DNA of 12,995 nt from Deltaproteobacteria bacterium RIFCSPHIGHO2_12_FULL_43_9 (GTDB lineage Bacteria > Bdellovibrionota > O2-12-FULL-43-9). The stretch spans positions 3,804-16,798 of the forward strand of contig MGRR01000125.1 of NCBI GenBank assembly GCA_001798265.1, given 5' to 3'. The translations under genes were made by a program, and so were the position numbers. Below are positions 6,625 through 12,995 of the stretch, in pieces (the stretch's first letter is position 1; each line of letters begins with the position of its first letter). The notes under the pieces were generated by a model. The model made no database searches. It worked only from the letters and a program-made list of their open reading frames with translations, and was not told the origin of the DNA.

Positions 6625-7998
6625 TCAATTGAATTCTTTCCCTTCTTTTTCGGTTTCCATTTTTTCCACAGGTTTATCAACAGTGCCCATTCCGCTTTCT
6701 TCGGTTCCCTCTACAACTGGAGGGGTAATGACATCTGCGGCGGGTTCAGAGCTGATGGTTCGTTGTTGTGCGCCTGGCAGTGCTCTTCCTATAGCCGCGC
6801 AAGCCTTTTCCACCTTCAGATCACAGGCATGTTCGTAATGAATCTTTGAGGTACCAATCTGGCCGGCTCTGGCCATGGCTCTTCCAAGTTGAAAGTGGGC
6901 CATTGGATGGTTGGGGGCCTTAGTGAGGGCGATTCCATACTCTTTAATAGCTGCCTGTGTCTCTCCTCTCGATTCCAGGATGTCACCCAGCTCAACGTGC
7001 ACATCGATTAGTTCCTTGTCGAGAGCGAGTGCGGTTCTAAAGGCCTTTTCTGCCCCCTCCTTCTTTCCCTGCAACGATAAGGCCCTTCCTAGTTGGTATT
7101 GGGCCTCAGCGTTTTTGGGGTCCAGCTTTATTGCTTTGTCCGCGAATTCATAAAGTTTATCAACATTGCCCAATTTATCGTAAACATAGGCTGAGCCGGT
7201 TAGCGCATTGATGTTGTTGGGGTCTTTTCTTAATGCGTAATTGTATTCCGCGAGGGCGGAACTGTATTTCTGCTGCGCGACGTATATTGAGGCAAGGCTT
7301 ACATTTAATTGGGTTGTATTTAGTCCAAGCTCTTTGGCTTTGAGAAAAGCCTCTTCAGCCTTTTCAGGTCTGTTTGAAGAATCGTAGACTGCCCCCAGGG
7401 CATAATATGTGTCTCCTGAATTAGGTTCGATGCCGAGGGCTTTTCTTAACGCCAATTCGGCCTCTTCAAACCTCTTTACCTTCGAATAGAGGAGCCCAAG
7501 ATTATAGAGCGTAGAGGTATCTTTAGGATTCAGGCTGTTTGCCTTCTGATAAGATTTTATGGCCTCCTCATTTTGATTGGACATCTCCTGGGCGAGGGCC
7601 AGATTGTACCAGCTTATGCCGTCATTTTCCTTGAGTTTAACAGCCTTCTGAAGCAGTGGCAGGGCATCCTTGGAGTTGTTTTGAGAGATATAAAGAGCCC
7701 CTAACTGGACGTATGATTGGTGGTGTTTATCATCAAGCTCGATTGCCTTTTTGAATGCCGTTATTGCCTTTTCTTTATCATCAATAGCGAGATAACCGTT
7801 TCCAAGCTGAAAATACGCGTTGGCAGAGGATGGTTGTTCCTGGGCTGTTTTTTCAAGCCGACCAATTTCTTCTCTTTTCCGAAGCTCTTCATTCTCTTTG
7901 TCGGTGCTTGCCTCTAAACGGTTAAAAAACCTGAACTGTGCGGAGGCGGTATTGGTTAAAAATAGAAAGGAGACTAAAACAATCAGGAAGAATTTCAC
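6625..7998 (-). CDS. Secreted protein with ten tandem TPR repeats
   Basis: This 457-aa protein has a signal peptide (1-20, ending TASA), a short charged, probably coiled segment (about 28-54), then ten uninterrupted tetratricopeptide repeats, each exactly 34 residues (59-92, 93-126, and so on to 365-398). Their consensus is visible: YxxLGxxY, an Ala in helix B, and DPxN/NPKD turns. The tail (about 410-457) is Pro/Glu/Lys-rich and probably disordered. TPR solenoids bind partner proteins. As the last gene of the tol run it occupies the place of cpoB (ybgF), a TPR protein that coordinates Tol with peptidoglycan synthesis, but it has many more repeats and I see no real sequence match to CpoB. The start is GTG at 7998 with GGAG 7 nt upstream. 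It follows the ppx/gppA stop by 41 bp and is probably in the same operon. Confidence 0.88.
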   Translation of the reverse strand: MKFFLIVLVSFLFLTNTASAQFRFFNRLEASTDKENEELRKREEIGRLEKTAQEQPSSANAYFQLGNGYLAIDDKEKAITAFKKAIELDDKHHQSYVQLGALYISQNNSKDALPLLQKAVKLKENDGISWYNLALAQEMSNQNEEAIKSYQKANSLNPKDTSTLYNLGLLYSKVKRFEEAELALRKALGIEPNSGDTYYALGAVYDSSNRPEKAEEAFLKAKELGLNTTQLNVSLASIYVAQQKYSSALAEYNYALRKDPNNINALTGSAYVYDKLGNVDKLYEFADKAIKLDPKNAEAQYQLGRALSLQGKKEGAEKAFRTALALDKELIDVHVELGDILESRGETQAAIKEYGIALTKAPNHPMAHFQLGRAMARAGQIGTSKIHYEHACDLKVEKACAAIGRALPGAQQRTISSEPAADVITPPVVEGTEESGMGTVDKPVEKMETEKEGKEFN

Positions 7999-8039
7999 AG
8001 ATGCTCTCCGAGTTTTGGGAGTTAGATTATCAGAAAATT

Positions 8040-8939
8040 TTATTCCCTTGCGGCTTTAATGGCAAGTCCATAAACGATTCCACGATGCCTTACATCAATT
8101 GTATCCCACCCGAAGTAGTCCATAAGGCTTTCACAAATAAGGGTACCGGCCGGCAGAATCTCTGCCCTCGTTCGGTCCCATGGAAGAAGTTCCTCCCTGT
8201 CGATTTTATTGCAGGCTATGAGTTTGCTGAAAATCTTTGAAACGTCGTTTCTACTCAGGGTGCAGTTGTTTACCTTTTCAACGTCATAAAATTTTTGGTT
8301 TTGCGCCAAAAGGGCGAGGGAGCTAAGGGTACCACCAATGCCGATTCTTGTATTGCCATTCAAAGCAGGCTTCGGGGCGTTTAACTTACTTTTTATTATC
8401 CCTCTTAAATTTTTTATCTCTTTTTTAGTAGGAGGATCGGATTTTATATAGCCTTCGGTTAAATTCAGTGCTCCGAATGGGATAGAATAGGTATGTAAAT
8501 CTCTATTTTTTGAAATAAACTCAGTGCTACCCCCACCGATATCTATGACGGAAATATTATTTGGATTCGCAATATCATACGTGGCTCCCAAAAAACCGAG
8601 TTCGGCCTCTTGTTCTGAGGATATGGAGTGAAATTCTACCCCGACCTCTCTCACGATTGCGGTTGACACTTGAGGCCAGTTTCTTGCCTCTCTGGAGAAG
8701 TGGGTGGCTACAGCGGCAATCTTTTCAACCCCCATCTCTTTCCAAAAGATTCTACAACGCCTCAAAAGTTCCAGTATCCTAAGGCTTGACCTTGGATTTA
8801 TCAATTGAGTCTCTTTTACATCCAGGCCGGCTCTCGGGGCGCGGATAAATTCACTTATAACATCCAGCTTTTTTCCATCGGATTCCGCTATAAGCATTCT
8901 CAATGTGTTGCTGCCAAGATCAATTGAGGCGAGTCTCAT
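8040..8939 (-). CDS. Ppx/GppA-family phosphatase (exopolyphosphatase-like)
   Basis: Cytoplasmic ASKHA-fold phosphohydrolase of 299 aa, the short two-lobed form without the C-terminal HD domain of E. coli Ppx/GppA. Members cleave polyphosphate to phosphate and/or pppGpp to ppGpp. The phosphate-1 loop IDLGSNTLRMLI (6-17), phosphate-2 loop VIDIGGGSTEFI (131-142), the catalytic-glutamate region ISSEQEAELGFLGA (Glu111 is the likely general base) and the late GIGGTLSSLA (200-209) and RAEILPAGTLICE motifs are intact, so it should be active. Which substrate it prefers is not readable. The ATG at 8939 has a GGGGG ribosome site; the tolB stop lies 11 bp upstream. Its place inside a Tol run suggests co-expression with envelope functions, which is unusual. 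Confidence 0.9.
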   Translation of the reverse strand: MRLASIDLGSNTLRMLIAESDGKKLDVISEFIRAPRAGLDVKETQLINPRSSLRILELLRRCRIFWKEMGVEKIAAVATHFSREARNWPQVSTAIVREVGVEFHSISSEQEAELGFLGATYDIANPNNISVIDIGGGSTEFISKNRDLHTYSIPFGALNLTEGYIKSDPPTKKEIKNLRGIIKSKLNAPKPALNGNTRIGIGGTLSSLALLAQNQKFYDVEKVNNCTLSRNDVSKIFSKLIACNKIDREELLPWDRTRAEILPAGTLICESLMDYFGWDTIDVRHRGIVYGLAIKAARE

Positions 8940-8950
8940 TTTTTCCCCCT

Positions 8951-10273
8951 TTATGGAGACCAGCTGGGTGCAGAGGATCTTCCCAGTCTGTATTTACAGG
9001 TCAGGCAACGCTCTCCTGAACCATCGAGATTTACAACATAGAGGTTACCCCGTCCAGTGGATGAGGAGGAGTAGACCACGTGTCTGCCATCAGGCGAAAA
9101 TGAAGGATGTTCGTTGCTCGCGCCACCAACACCTTTGGTTAATCTTCTTAGGTCTGTCCCGTCGGAATTTATTAAAAAGATGTCAAATGTATTCCCCTGC
9201 TGGCTTGCGAACGCGATAGTTTTTCCGTCCGGGGACCAAGCTGGTGAGGCATTATATGTGCCGGCATATGTTAATCTTCTTGTTTCAGTTCCATCCCTGT
9301 TCATAATAAAAATCGTGGGGTTTCCTCTCTTTGATGAGACCCAGGCAATTTGATTGCCGTCGGGAGACCATGTTGATTCAACATTAATTGCGTCGTCGTT
9401 GGTTAACCTCTTAATTATCTTGCCCTCGGGGGTGATGAGATAAAGATCAGCTGTTTGTCCGGAAGGGGCAAAACTTACGATTACTTCATCTCTGGCGGGT
9501 GAATATGCCGGGCTGGTATTTAGTCCCGGTTTTGTCGCAACCGCTTTGCTCCAGCGTTTTTCTATATTTAGACTAAGCACATCGGGGTTTATAATATTGC
9601 CTGGATGTATTCTATATGTTGTGTACATGATGTTTTTCATATCCCTCGACCATGATGGCGCCAGGGTGATTGATCTATGTCTGGTTAATTGACGGACGTT
9701 TTCTCCGTCAAAATCCATTTCATAGATCTCCTTATGCCCTGTTACGTCTGACACAAAGGCGATTTTGGAGAAAAATATGCCGGGCTTGTCGGTTAACGCG
9801 AAGATTATGTCGTTTGCCATTGTCAGGGCCAGCTGTCGATTTTCTCTAACCTTGGCTGAGTACTCCCTTCCCATGATTCTTGTGCCTGAAGCGACATGAA
9901 ACAGCCTGGCCATCACGGTTAAATTTTCTCCTTTATATTTATAGCCCGTTGTTAAAAGATAGCCGGCGCCTATTGCTTCCCAATCCTGGAATCTGATTCC
10001 ATCTCTATCCAGTGTTGATGGAGATAATTCCTGAAGAAATGCCTTGGGGAAGATAAATTTAAAATATCCCGTTGTTTCCAATAAGTTTTCCAGTTTTTTC
10101 CTGACATCTGCAATCTGTAGGAGGGCTTTGGATTCACTATCCGTCAAGATAAAATCTGGAAGTGCGAAATTAACCTTTACATTCGTAGGTTGTTCTATCT
10201 GGAGATAGATTGTGGCATGGGATTCCTGCGCTGAAAACAATAAGATTAAAACAAACAGAACAAATCTAAACAT
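8951..10273 (-). CDS. tolB: TolB periplasmic beta-propeller protein
   Basis: TolB (440 aa) is the periplasmic component that shuttles between TolA and the lipoprotein Pal. A signal peptide (1-20, ending ESHA) is followed by the alpha/beta N-terminal domain (about 21-165, with DWEAIGAGYLLTTGY) and a six-bladed propeller (about 166-440) built from PD40 repeats; the SPxWSPDGxxIAF pattern recurs (for example at 298-312 and 343-356). Full length for the family. The ATG at 10273 is preceded by AGGGAG, which overlaps the tolA stop, leaving 3 bp between the genes. ppx/gppA follows after 11 bp. The Pal partner expected next is not found anywhere in the window. Confidence 0.93.
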   Translation of the reverse strand: MFRFVLFVLILLFSAQESHATIYLQIEQPTNVKVNFALPDFILTDSESKALLQIADVRKKLENLLETTGYFKFIFPKAFLQELSPSTLDRDGIRFQDWEAIGAGYLLTTGYKYKGENLTVMARLFHVASGTRIMGREYSAKVRENRQLALTMANDIIFALTDKPGIFFSKIAFVSDVTGHKEIYEMDFDGENVRQLTRHRSITLAPSWSRDMKNIMYTTYRIHPGNIINPDVLSLNIEKRWSKAVATKPGLNTSPAYSPARDEVIVSFAPSGQTADLYLITPEGKIIKRLTNDDAINVESTWSPDGNQIAWVSSKRGNPTIFIMNRDGTETRRLTYAGTYNASPAWSPDGKTIAFASQQGNTFDIFLINSDGTDLRRLTKGVGGASNEHPSFSPDGRHVVYSSSSTGRGNLYVVNLDGSGERCLTCKYRLGRSSAPSWSP

Positions 10274-10276
10274 TGC

Positions 10277-11002
10277 CTACTCCCTTGGAGGGATAAAGTC
10301 TATTATAACGCCATCTTTTTCCAATTCATTTTGCAAACCATGGGGAGGTAAAGAGAATGGTGAGCTCTTCCTGATGGCGCTTTCAGCAGATTTGTCATAC
10401 TCGATACTGCCGGAGGTTTTCACCATTACTACCCTCAATATATTCCCATTGCCACCTATGAACATTTGAAATCTTGGGATCTCTCCGGTTTTACCTCTTA
10501 TGGGTGGCGTCCAGTTGTTATAAATCGTTTCATTTAAATATAATTTATAGGGGTCAATATTATCTTCTTCGTTTGATTTTATATTCCCTTTATTTAGAGA
10601 GGCCTCAATCTCCCTCTCCTCCCTATTAAGCTTCGCTATTTCGCTAATAGCGTCAGAAAGCTCCTCCTTCGCGACTACCTCCCTTAATCTCTTATCCTCT
10701 TCCCTCTTTTGTTTTGTGCTTTTTAAAATAACCTCCTCATTTTTAGGCTTAAGAACGACCTCCTTCTCCTTTTTCTCTTCTTTTAACACGGTTTTTTGTT
10801 CTTTTTGCTCAAAGGGGCGAAGGTCTGGCAAACCAACCAGCTCCACCCTAACAGTGGGAAAGCGAGGTTTTTCCTCCCTAAAGGTAAAATATGGGAGTCC
10901 AAAGGCAATAAAAAGGACTATTACGTGTCCCGCGAGGGAAATAAAAAATATTTTATGAAAAGGAGGTTCTTTATGAGGGGGGAGATTGGTAGAATCCCGC
11001 AC
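10277..11002 (-). CDS. tolA: TolA-like periplasm-spanning protein
   Basis: This 241-aa protein has a single N-terminal transmembrane helix (about 18-40, with the SLAGHVIVL type motif seen in TolA), a Lys/Glu-rich helical rod (about 62-148) and a C-terminal TolA/TonB-type domain (about 150-241: PYKLYLNETIYNNW, GNGNILRVVMVKTSGSIEYD, SAIRKSSPFSLPP). It links the TolQR motor to TolB and the outer membrane. The rod is much shorter than in E. coli TolA, giving a compact protein. The start is GTG at 11002, placed 5 bp after the tolR stop, with GGGAG and AAGG upstream. Gene position between tolR and tolB supports TolA rather than TonB; sequence alone would allow either. Confidence 0.85.
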   Translation of the reverse strand: MRDSTNLPPHKEPPFHKIFFISLAGHVIVLFIAFGLPYFTFREEKPRFPTVRVELVGLPDLRPFEQKEQKTVLKEEKKEKEVVLKPKNEEVILKSTKQKREEDKRLREVVAKEELSDAISEIAKLNREEREIEASLNKGNIKSNEEDNIDPYKLYLNETIYNNWTPPIRGKTGEIPRFQMFIGGNGNILRVVMVKTSGSIEYDKSAESAIRKSSPFSLPPHGLQNELEKDGVIIDFIPPRE

Positions 11003-11007
11003 CTTTT

Positions 11008-11424
11008 TTATATCTCCCTGAGGGGTTCTGTTACCAATCCAACGGCCTCGATTCCAGAAAGCCTTATCTCTGCCATTACCTGCGCTACAAAGCCATATGG
11101 TACTGCCTGATCAGCCCTGACATAAAGCTGTTTATTGGATCTGTTGGAATAAATGGCATGCAGTTTTTCTCTCAAGGTTTTAATAGGGAGTTTTGTTTTA
11201 TTAAGGAATATCGATTTATCTTTAGTAATAGCAAGAATTAATTGAGAGTCCTCCGCGGTGTTTAAGGGCCCACTGGCGGTTTTCGGCAGATCTACTTCGA
11301 TTCCAGACTCCAAAAGAGGTGTGGTTATCATAAAGATGATAAGAAGCACGAGCATCACATCGACAAGAGGGGTGACGTTTATTTCCGACATTGCGGTTCT
11401 TGTGTCTTTCGGTCTAAGAGCCAC
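11008..11424 (-). CDS. tolR: TolR (ExbD/TolR family) motor subunit
   Basis: Inner-membrane protein of 138 aa with one transmembrane helix (about 19-38). The hallmark EINVTPLVDVMLVLLIIFM includes the proton-path aspartate Asp22. The periplasmic part (about 45-138) has the ExbD/TolR dimer domain, with the family-type KQLYVRADQAVPYGFVAQVM. It works with TolQ to turn proton flow into movement of TolA. The start is GTG at 11424; its AAAGGA ribosome site lies within the last codons of tolQ, and only 3 bp separate the two genes. Length is normal. It is called tolR rather than exbD because of the tolQ-tolR-tolA-tolB order. Confidence 0.92.
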   Translation of the reverse strand: MALRPKDTRTAMSEINVTPLVDVMLVLLIIFMITTPLLESGIEVDLPKTASGPLNTAEDSQLILAITKDKSIFLNKTKLPIKTLREKLHAIYSNRSNKQLYVRADQAVPYGFVAQVMAEIRLSGIEAVGLVTEPLREI

Positions 11425-11427
11425 GAT

Positions 11428-12069
11428 TTATCCTTTACGGGTCGACATCCTGGAGAGAAATATAAAATCTCTTGAGAAAGTTTCCAGTTCCAGATTGATT
11501 ATTCTTAAGCGCTGAACGAAAAAATTATAGGCCATAACAGCAGGAATGGCTGCGGCCAGGCCTGCGGCTGTCGCGATTAGAGCCTCTGCTATGCCAGGTG
11601 CTACAACTGCCAGATTTGCCGCGCCTGTTGAGCCAATGTTTCTAAATGAATTCATAATCCCCCACACCGTTCCAAAAAGACCAATAAATGGGGCTGTGCT
11701 TCCAACGGTTGCAAGATAAGGGATTGCCCTTTCAAGCCTCGAAATTTCGCTATTGATGGATTTTTCGAGTGAATGTGACAGTGATTCAATACCTGCATCC
11801 ATGGCGTTCGAACTGGAGAAAAATAGGTGTGCTGCAGGGCTTTCAGAAAATTTTTTACCCGCCTTCTCTATATCCTCAAGGCTTTTTGCCTGGTCGAAAC
11901 GTTTTAAAAACGACCTATTCTGCGCGGAGGCATTTTTGAACACAATCCATTTTAAGACCATTACCCCCCAACTGGTAATAGACATTAGCAGCAGTATAAA
12001 CAGGACGAGCTTAACTAGCGGGCCTGCCTGAAGTATTAGGGATAGTGCATCCAAATTCTGATGAGCCAT
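11428..12069 (-). CDS. tolQ: TolQ (MotA/TolQ/ExbB family) proton channel
   Basis: Inner-membrane motor subunit of 213 aa with three transmembrane segments (about 18-40, 118-142 and 157-182) and a cytoplasmic loop between the first two. Family hallmarks are GLFGTVWGIMNSF (130-142) and PGIAEALIATAAGLAAAIPAVMAYN (158-182), which line the proton path with TolR. Length is slightly short but within the family range. It is the first gene of the minus-strand tol run. No Shine-Dalgarno precedes the ATG at 12069; instead a promoter-like pair ends only 6 bp before it, so translation may be leaderless. The TolQ versus ExbB choice rests on the following tolR-tolA-tolB. Confidence 0.92.
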   Translation of the reverse strand: MAHQNLDALSLILQAGPLVKLVLFILLLMSITSWGVMVLKWIVFKNASAQNRSFLKRFDQAKSLEDIEKAGKKFSESPAAHLFFSSSNAMDAGIESLSHSLEKSINSEISRLERAIPYLATVGSTAPFIGLFGTVWGIMNSFRNIGSTGAANLAVVAPGIAEALIATAAGLAAAIPAVMAYNFFVQRLRIINLELETFSRDFIFLSRMSTRKG

Positions 12070-12075
12070 TAACTA

Positions 12076-12104
12076 AATCTAGATGTAATGTAATTAAATT
12101 TCAA
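12076..12104 (-). promoter_or_regulatory. Candidate promoter of the tol operon
   Basis: Read on the minus strand, TTGAAA (12104-12099, 5 of 6 to the -35 consensus), 17 bp, then TAGATT (12081-12076, 4 of 6). The predicted transcription start is at or within a few bases of the tolQ ATG at 12069, which fits the absence of a ribosome binding site there. The -10 overlaps the possible outer edge of the adjacent REP composite element, so the promoter may have been supplied by it. Inference from pattern only. Confidence 0.42.
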
Positions 12105-12120
12105 CGCTAGGTTTTGCACA

Positions 12121-12236
12121 GTCATCCCCAGGCCACCCACGCTTCGCTGGGTGCAGGCTCCGGCCGTGGGGATCTCCCTGTATTACAGCAATGGGCACGT
12201 CGGAGACCCCCACGCCGCTCCGCGGCTGGGGGTGAC
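12121..12236. repeat. Composite REP doublet, GTCATCCCCAG type
   Basis: Two inverted REP units face each other: the left (12121-12177) runs from GTCATCCCCAG to CGTGGGGATCTCC and the right (12202-12236) from GGAGACCCCCACG to CTGGGGGTGAC, each the near reverse complement of the other at its ends. The left core holds a CACCCA/TGGGTG hairpin (12134-12153); the right core is a short CCGCTCCGCGG palindrome. GC is far higher than the surroundings. The right flank (to about 12268, ending CTACTAGA) resembles the outer arms of the element at 4061-4200, and TTTTGCACA before the left unit is shared with it. The element lies between the tolQ promoter and the DnaA-box region. Confidence 0.8.
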
Positions 12237-12344
12237 GTATGTACGAAACTTATGATTTGGTCTACTAGAATAAAAAAATTTGGATATTCAAAAAGTTGAT
12301 TAAATTTTAGTCCGGCCTAATTTTTGAGCAAAATGCTATGGGGC

Positions 12345-12480
12345 TTATCCCCCAATTAGAATTATAAGTTATCAACAGTTTTTTGCCTAGTTATCCACAA
12401 CTCTGTGGATAACTTATTTTTTAACTAATTTTATCATTAAACAAAAAGTATTATTTAAAAAGTTGCCTTACATCTATTTT
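12345..12480. other. DnaA-box cluster with AT-rich tract; candidate oriC or DnaA-binding locus
   Basis: Three DnaA boxes lie within 44 bp: TTATCAACA (12369-12377, one mismatch), TTATCCACA (12391-12399, perfect, plus) and TGTGGATAA (12404-12412, perfect, minus). TAAGTTATCMACAG around the outer two is conserved over 14 bp in inverted orientation (12365-12378 and 12403-12416). A degenerate TTATCCCCC occurs at 12345. To the right, about 12413-12465 is strongly AT-rich and could serve as an unwinding element. The gene-free stretch spans 12070-12585. All intact genes to the left from 6625 to 12069 point leftward, as expected for leading-strand genes moving away from an origin here. No dnaA, dnaN, rpmH or parAB is visible, so a titration or regulatory site is also possible. 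Confidence 0.5.
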
Positions 12481-12585
12481 GTGGAAATTCAGTATTCCTG
12501 CTTTATTTAGCTAATAGAGCGGTTTTAAAAAATAGAAACAGCTCGATGGATTTTCAAGAATAGGGATACGATTTATTTTCATCTG

Positions 12586-12995
12586 CTATTTTATATTGGG
12601 TTTTCCAAAATAAAAATTGGCTATCCAATTAATTGCTTTTATATCCAATTTTTTTTGGATTTCTAATGATAAGGGAATTGACACTAAAAAAATCCAAAGG
12701 ATCGGGGAGGCCATTGGACCATATCCATCCCCCCATAGGGTAGAGAATTGGAATGGTGTCATTATGGAAGCCGTTGCGTTGGAAGAGATTGGTAATCCAA
12801 AGATTGAGCCCCATATGATTAAGATCAGGCCATGGAATAATGAGCCGGCCCAAAGAGAGCCCGACTTCTCATATAGGTAGTATAGGGCAACGCCTAATAG
12901 AAAGGCTCCAATTGTCCCGGTGAGTGAAAATGGAAATATTATTGCCCTGCTTATTTCGAAAAGGGCGCTTGAAGTGATTATGGTTTGTGTCCTGT
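12586..12995 (-). CDS. CPBP-family membrane protease, C-terminal part (5' truncated by window edge)
   Basis: An open minus-strand frame enters from the right edge and ends at TAG (complement of 12586-12588), giving 135 visible residues and no start. The first part matches the second half of the CPBP (CAAX-protease/bacteriocin-processing, Abi) domain: TIITSSALFEISR, a Gly-rich helix with GAFLLGVALYYLY, then SGSLWAGSLFHG, the family's third motif with a histidine at visible residue 54. The residue four after this His is Leu rather than the usual Asn, so activity is uncertain. Another hydrophobic segment lies near residues 103-114, followed by a basic tail. The catalytic EE motif would be outside the window. 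The gene ends just before the DnaA-box region. Confidence 0.68.
   Translation of the reverse strand, partial: RTQTIITSSALFEISRAIIFPFSLTGTIGAFLLGVALYYLYEKSGSLWAGSLFHGLILIIWGSIFGLPISSNATASIMTPFQFSTLWGDGYGPMASPILWIFLVSIPLSLEIQKKLDIKAINWIANFYFGKPNIK

Noticed and set aside
10716..11110. Plus-strand open frames opposite tolA and tolR
   Set aside because: They are antisense shadows of genes with clear family motifs and have no ribosome sites or recognisable domains.
12388..12419. Inverted repeat plus T-run read as a rho-independent terminator
   Set aside because: The 11-bp stem is AT-rich and consists of two DnaA boxes. The T-run lies on the plus strand, where no gene is present upstream for about 5.8 kb; on the minus strand no T-run follows.
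12629..12853. Other open frames over the right end (plus 12617-12880 and minus 12629-12853)
   Set aside because: They are out of frame with the continuous CPBP-like reading frame, which has recognisable membrane segments and a family motif.

Overview
The window reads as chromosomal DNA of a Gram-negative (outer-membrane) bacterium with modest GC. The evidence is a tolQ-tolR-tolA-tolB cluster, a lipoprotein-anchored binding-protein ABC importer, two small proteins that look like outer-membrane beta-barrels, and REP-type palindromes of a kind common in delta-proteobacterial and related candidate lineages. I cannot name the taxon. GTG and TTG starts are frequent (phnC, gcdH, TPR gene, tolA, tolR), mostly with visible Shine-Dalgarno sequences.

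Layout, left to right. (1) 176-1428, plus strand: a probable promoter and two overlapping genes for secreted, probably beta-barrel proteins of unknown function. (2) 1429-3895, minus strand: a phnDCE-type importer operon for phosphonate or a related phosphorus oxyanion, with translationally overlapping genes and no catabolic genes in view. Its last stop codon directly abuts the stop of the convergent barrel gene. (3) 4061-4200: a 140-bp palindromic REP/MITE-like element. (4) 4207-5369, minus: a small TonB/TolA C-terminal-domain protein and a secreted SRPBCC-like protein, divergent from (5) 5418-6584, plus: a glutaryl-CoA dehydrogenase with the residues expected of the decarboxylating type. A solo REP unit sits in the convergent gap after it. 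(6) 6625-12069, minus: a tight tolQ-tolR-tolA-tolB-ppx/gppA-TPR gene run. No pal gene is present; a Ppx/GppA phosphatase and a ten-repeat secreted TPR protein lie where pal and cpoB are usually found. (7) 12070-12585: a gene-free stretch with a candidate tolQ promoter, a second composite REP element, and an AT-rich segment carrying three DnaA boxes, which is a candidate replication origin or DnaA-binding locus. (8) 12586-12995, minus: the C-terminal part of a CPBP-family membrane protein running off the right edge.

The Tol proteins would form an inner-membrane proton-driven motor (TolQR), a periplasm-spanning rod (TolA) and a periplasmic propeller (TolB) that keep the outer membrane attached during division. 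The TPR protein may play a CpoB-like part. The most unusual signals are the DnaA-box cluster beside tolQ, the pal-less Tol run with an embedded Ppx/GppA gene, and two REP elements that seem to share outer flanks but carry different cores.
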